Assembly (NCBI GenBank): GCA_041752455.1 | Contig: JBGSWL010000174.1 | Span: 1-5,299 of the forward strand | Direction: 5' to 3' | DNA from: JBGSWL01 sp041752455 | GTDB taxonomy: Bacteria; Pseudomonadota; Alphaproteobacteria; Rhizobiales; Rhizobiaceae | Length of the DNA: 5,299 nt | In this document: in pieces, positions 4,981-5,299 of the stretch | How the letters are laid out: each line of letters opens with the position of its first letter | Position numbering within the stretch: position 1 is the first letter of the stretch | The notes under the pieces: generated by a model | Databases searched by the model: none | The model's input: only the letters and a program-made list of their open reading frames with translations | Told to the model about the DNA's origin: nothing | Made by a program: the position numbers and the translations under genes

Positions 4981-4996
4981 ACCCATGCCTCAGCCT

Positions 4997-5299
4997 TCAT
5001 TCGGCTGCTTGTAAAACGTCCATGCCCAGCCAATCCCTCACATCCCGGATCGCCCTTGCGGAAATCGCCCGCTTTTTCGCCTGCGTCTTGTCAGGCCCGC
5101 GCCAGCGGCCTTCGTGGCCGTCCGGCCGTTTCATCGCGCCATCGGGCAGCGGCGGGAACAGGCCGAAATTGATGTTCATCGGCTGGAACGAGCGCTTGCC
5201 CGGTTCGTCATGCGAGACCAAATGCCCGCCGGTGACATGGTTCAGCAGCGCGCCGAGCGCGGTGGTGGCGGGCGGCAGGTGCGGCGCTTCGCCGACGGC
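4997..5299 (-). CDS. trmFO: Methylenetetrahydrofolate-tRNA-(uracil-5-)-methyltransferase TrmFO, C-terminal part (partial at right edge)
   Basis: The frame is open to the window edge, giving the last 100 residues. It contains the highly conserved C-terminal motifs LPPATTALGALLNHVTGGHL and SFQPMNINFGLFPPLP, followed by a basic tail KTQAKKRAISARAIRDVRDW. TrmFO is a cytoplasmic FAD enzyme that transfers the methylene group of 5,10-methylenetetrahydrofolate to U54 in the T-loop of tRNA, forming 5-methyluridine. It replaces the SAM-dependent TrmA in many bacteria, including alphaproteobacteria. The FAD-binding N-terminus and the catalytic cysteine lie outside the window. The ending KRAISARAIRDVRDWLGMDVLQAAE is normal length for the family, so the adjacent repeat unit has not truncated it. 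An internal TTG at 5221 is not a start; the homology continues upstream of it. Confidence 0.96.
   Translation of the reverse strand, partial: AVGEAPHLPPATTALGALLNHVTGGHLVSHDEPGKRSFQPMNINFGLFPPLPDGAMKRPDGHEGRWRGPDKTQAKKRAISARAIRDVRDWLGMDVLQAAE

Larger units (their letters stand above)
4364..4989 (-). mobile_element. Candidate repeat-nuclease element: GIY-YIG gene between two palindromic repeat units
   Basis: The block is [copy A]-[GIY-YIG gene]-[copy B], 626 bp in all, lying between the start of the secreted-protein gene and the end of trmFO. The repeat copies are direct; because each copy is itself palindromic, the arms nearest the gene also form a perfect inverted repeat. I see no convincing target-site duplication at the outer ends (4359-4363 against 4990-4994). 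The shape recalls REP/BIME elements and their associated single-strand transposases, but the protein here is a GIY-YIG nuclease-fold protein instead. Mobility is inference. Confidence 0.45.
4852..4989. repeat. Palindromic repeat unit, copy B (about 138 bp)
   Basis: This is the second direct copy of the unit at 4364-4500, with the same order: left arm (4852-4891), spacer of 60 bp beginning TAAGTCTGG (4892-4951), and right arm (4952-4989) ending CTCCGGGACCCATGCC. The shared match extends left to TCACGGCATGG (from 4848, and from 4360 in copy A). The right arm is the most diverged of the four, but keeps a perfect 7-bp outer stem, CCCGGAG/CTCCGGG. Confidence 0.93.

Noticed and set aside
4364..4989. 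CRISPR array from the recurring GGCATGG...TCCGGG arms
   Set aside because: Only two units, arms alternate in orientation, the spacer is conserved rather than unique, and a protein-coding gene lies between copies.
4359..4994. Target-site duplication at the outer ends of the repeat-nuclease block
   Set aside because: ATCAC on the left and TCAGC on the right share no convincing direct repeat. TCAC precedes the left arms of both copies, so it is probably part of the repeat.

Overview
The window reads as chromosomal DNA from a high-GC alphaproteobacterium, most likely a sphingomonad (Sphingomonadales, Erythrobacter/Novosphingobium-like). This rests on the GC-rich codon use, the folate-type tRNA methyltransferase TrmFO, and dispersed palindromes of the CCCGGA...TCCGGG type. 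The taxonomic call is inference from style, not a database match.

Layout. The left edge (1-224, +) holds the last 73 residues of what looks like a squalene/phytoene synthase family protein. A 73-base gap follows, containing a perfect 14-bp palindrome, TGACGTAAACGTCA. Next comes a translationally coupled pair: a small one-helix membrane protein (298-744) and an integral-membrane sterol desaturase/fatty acid hydroxylase family enzyme (744-1715) whose motifs are closest to alkylglycerol monooxygenase-like proteins. An AT-rich gap of about 110 bp with promoter- or operator-like structure precedes a single-domain Old Yellow Enzyme-type flavin oxidoreductase (1827-3122). A four-helix membrane protein of unknown function (3195-3710, GTG start) follows. 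These genes all run on the + strand and meet convergently a gene on the - strand (3730-4311) for a secreted protein of about 193 residues with no recognised function. Its start lies against an unusual G-rich tract (4312-4358).

The right end is the most interesting part. A compact GIY-YIG nuclease-fold gene (4509-4799, -) sits between two direct copies of a repeat unit of about 137 bp (4364-4500 and 4852-4989). Each copy is two inverted, hairpin-forming arms around a conserved spacer of about 60 bp. The two arms that face the nuclease gene form a perfect 43-bp inverted repeat (4458-4500 and 4852-4894). The whole block, 4364-4989, is inserted 7 bp after the stop of trmFO, whose last 100 codons occupy 4997-5299 (-). 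It resembles a REP/BIME-type palindromic element, but with a GIY-YIG nuclease where a RAYT-type transposase would be expected.

How the genes fit together. The squalene/phytoene synthase-like protein, the membrane hydroxylase and the flavin oxidoreductase could all act on lipids or isoprenoids, but nothing in the sequence shows a shared pathway. The nuclease-repeat block is best read as a small non-autonomous or self-associated repeat element next to a housekeeping tRNA-modification gene.
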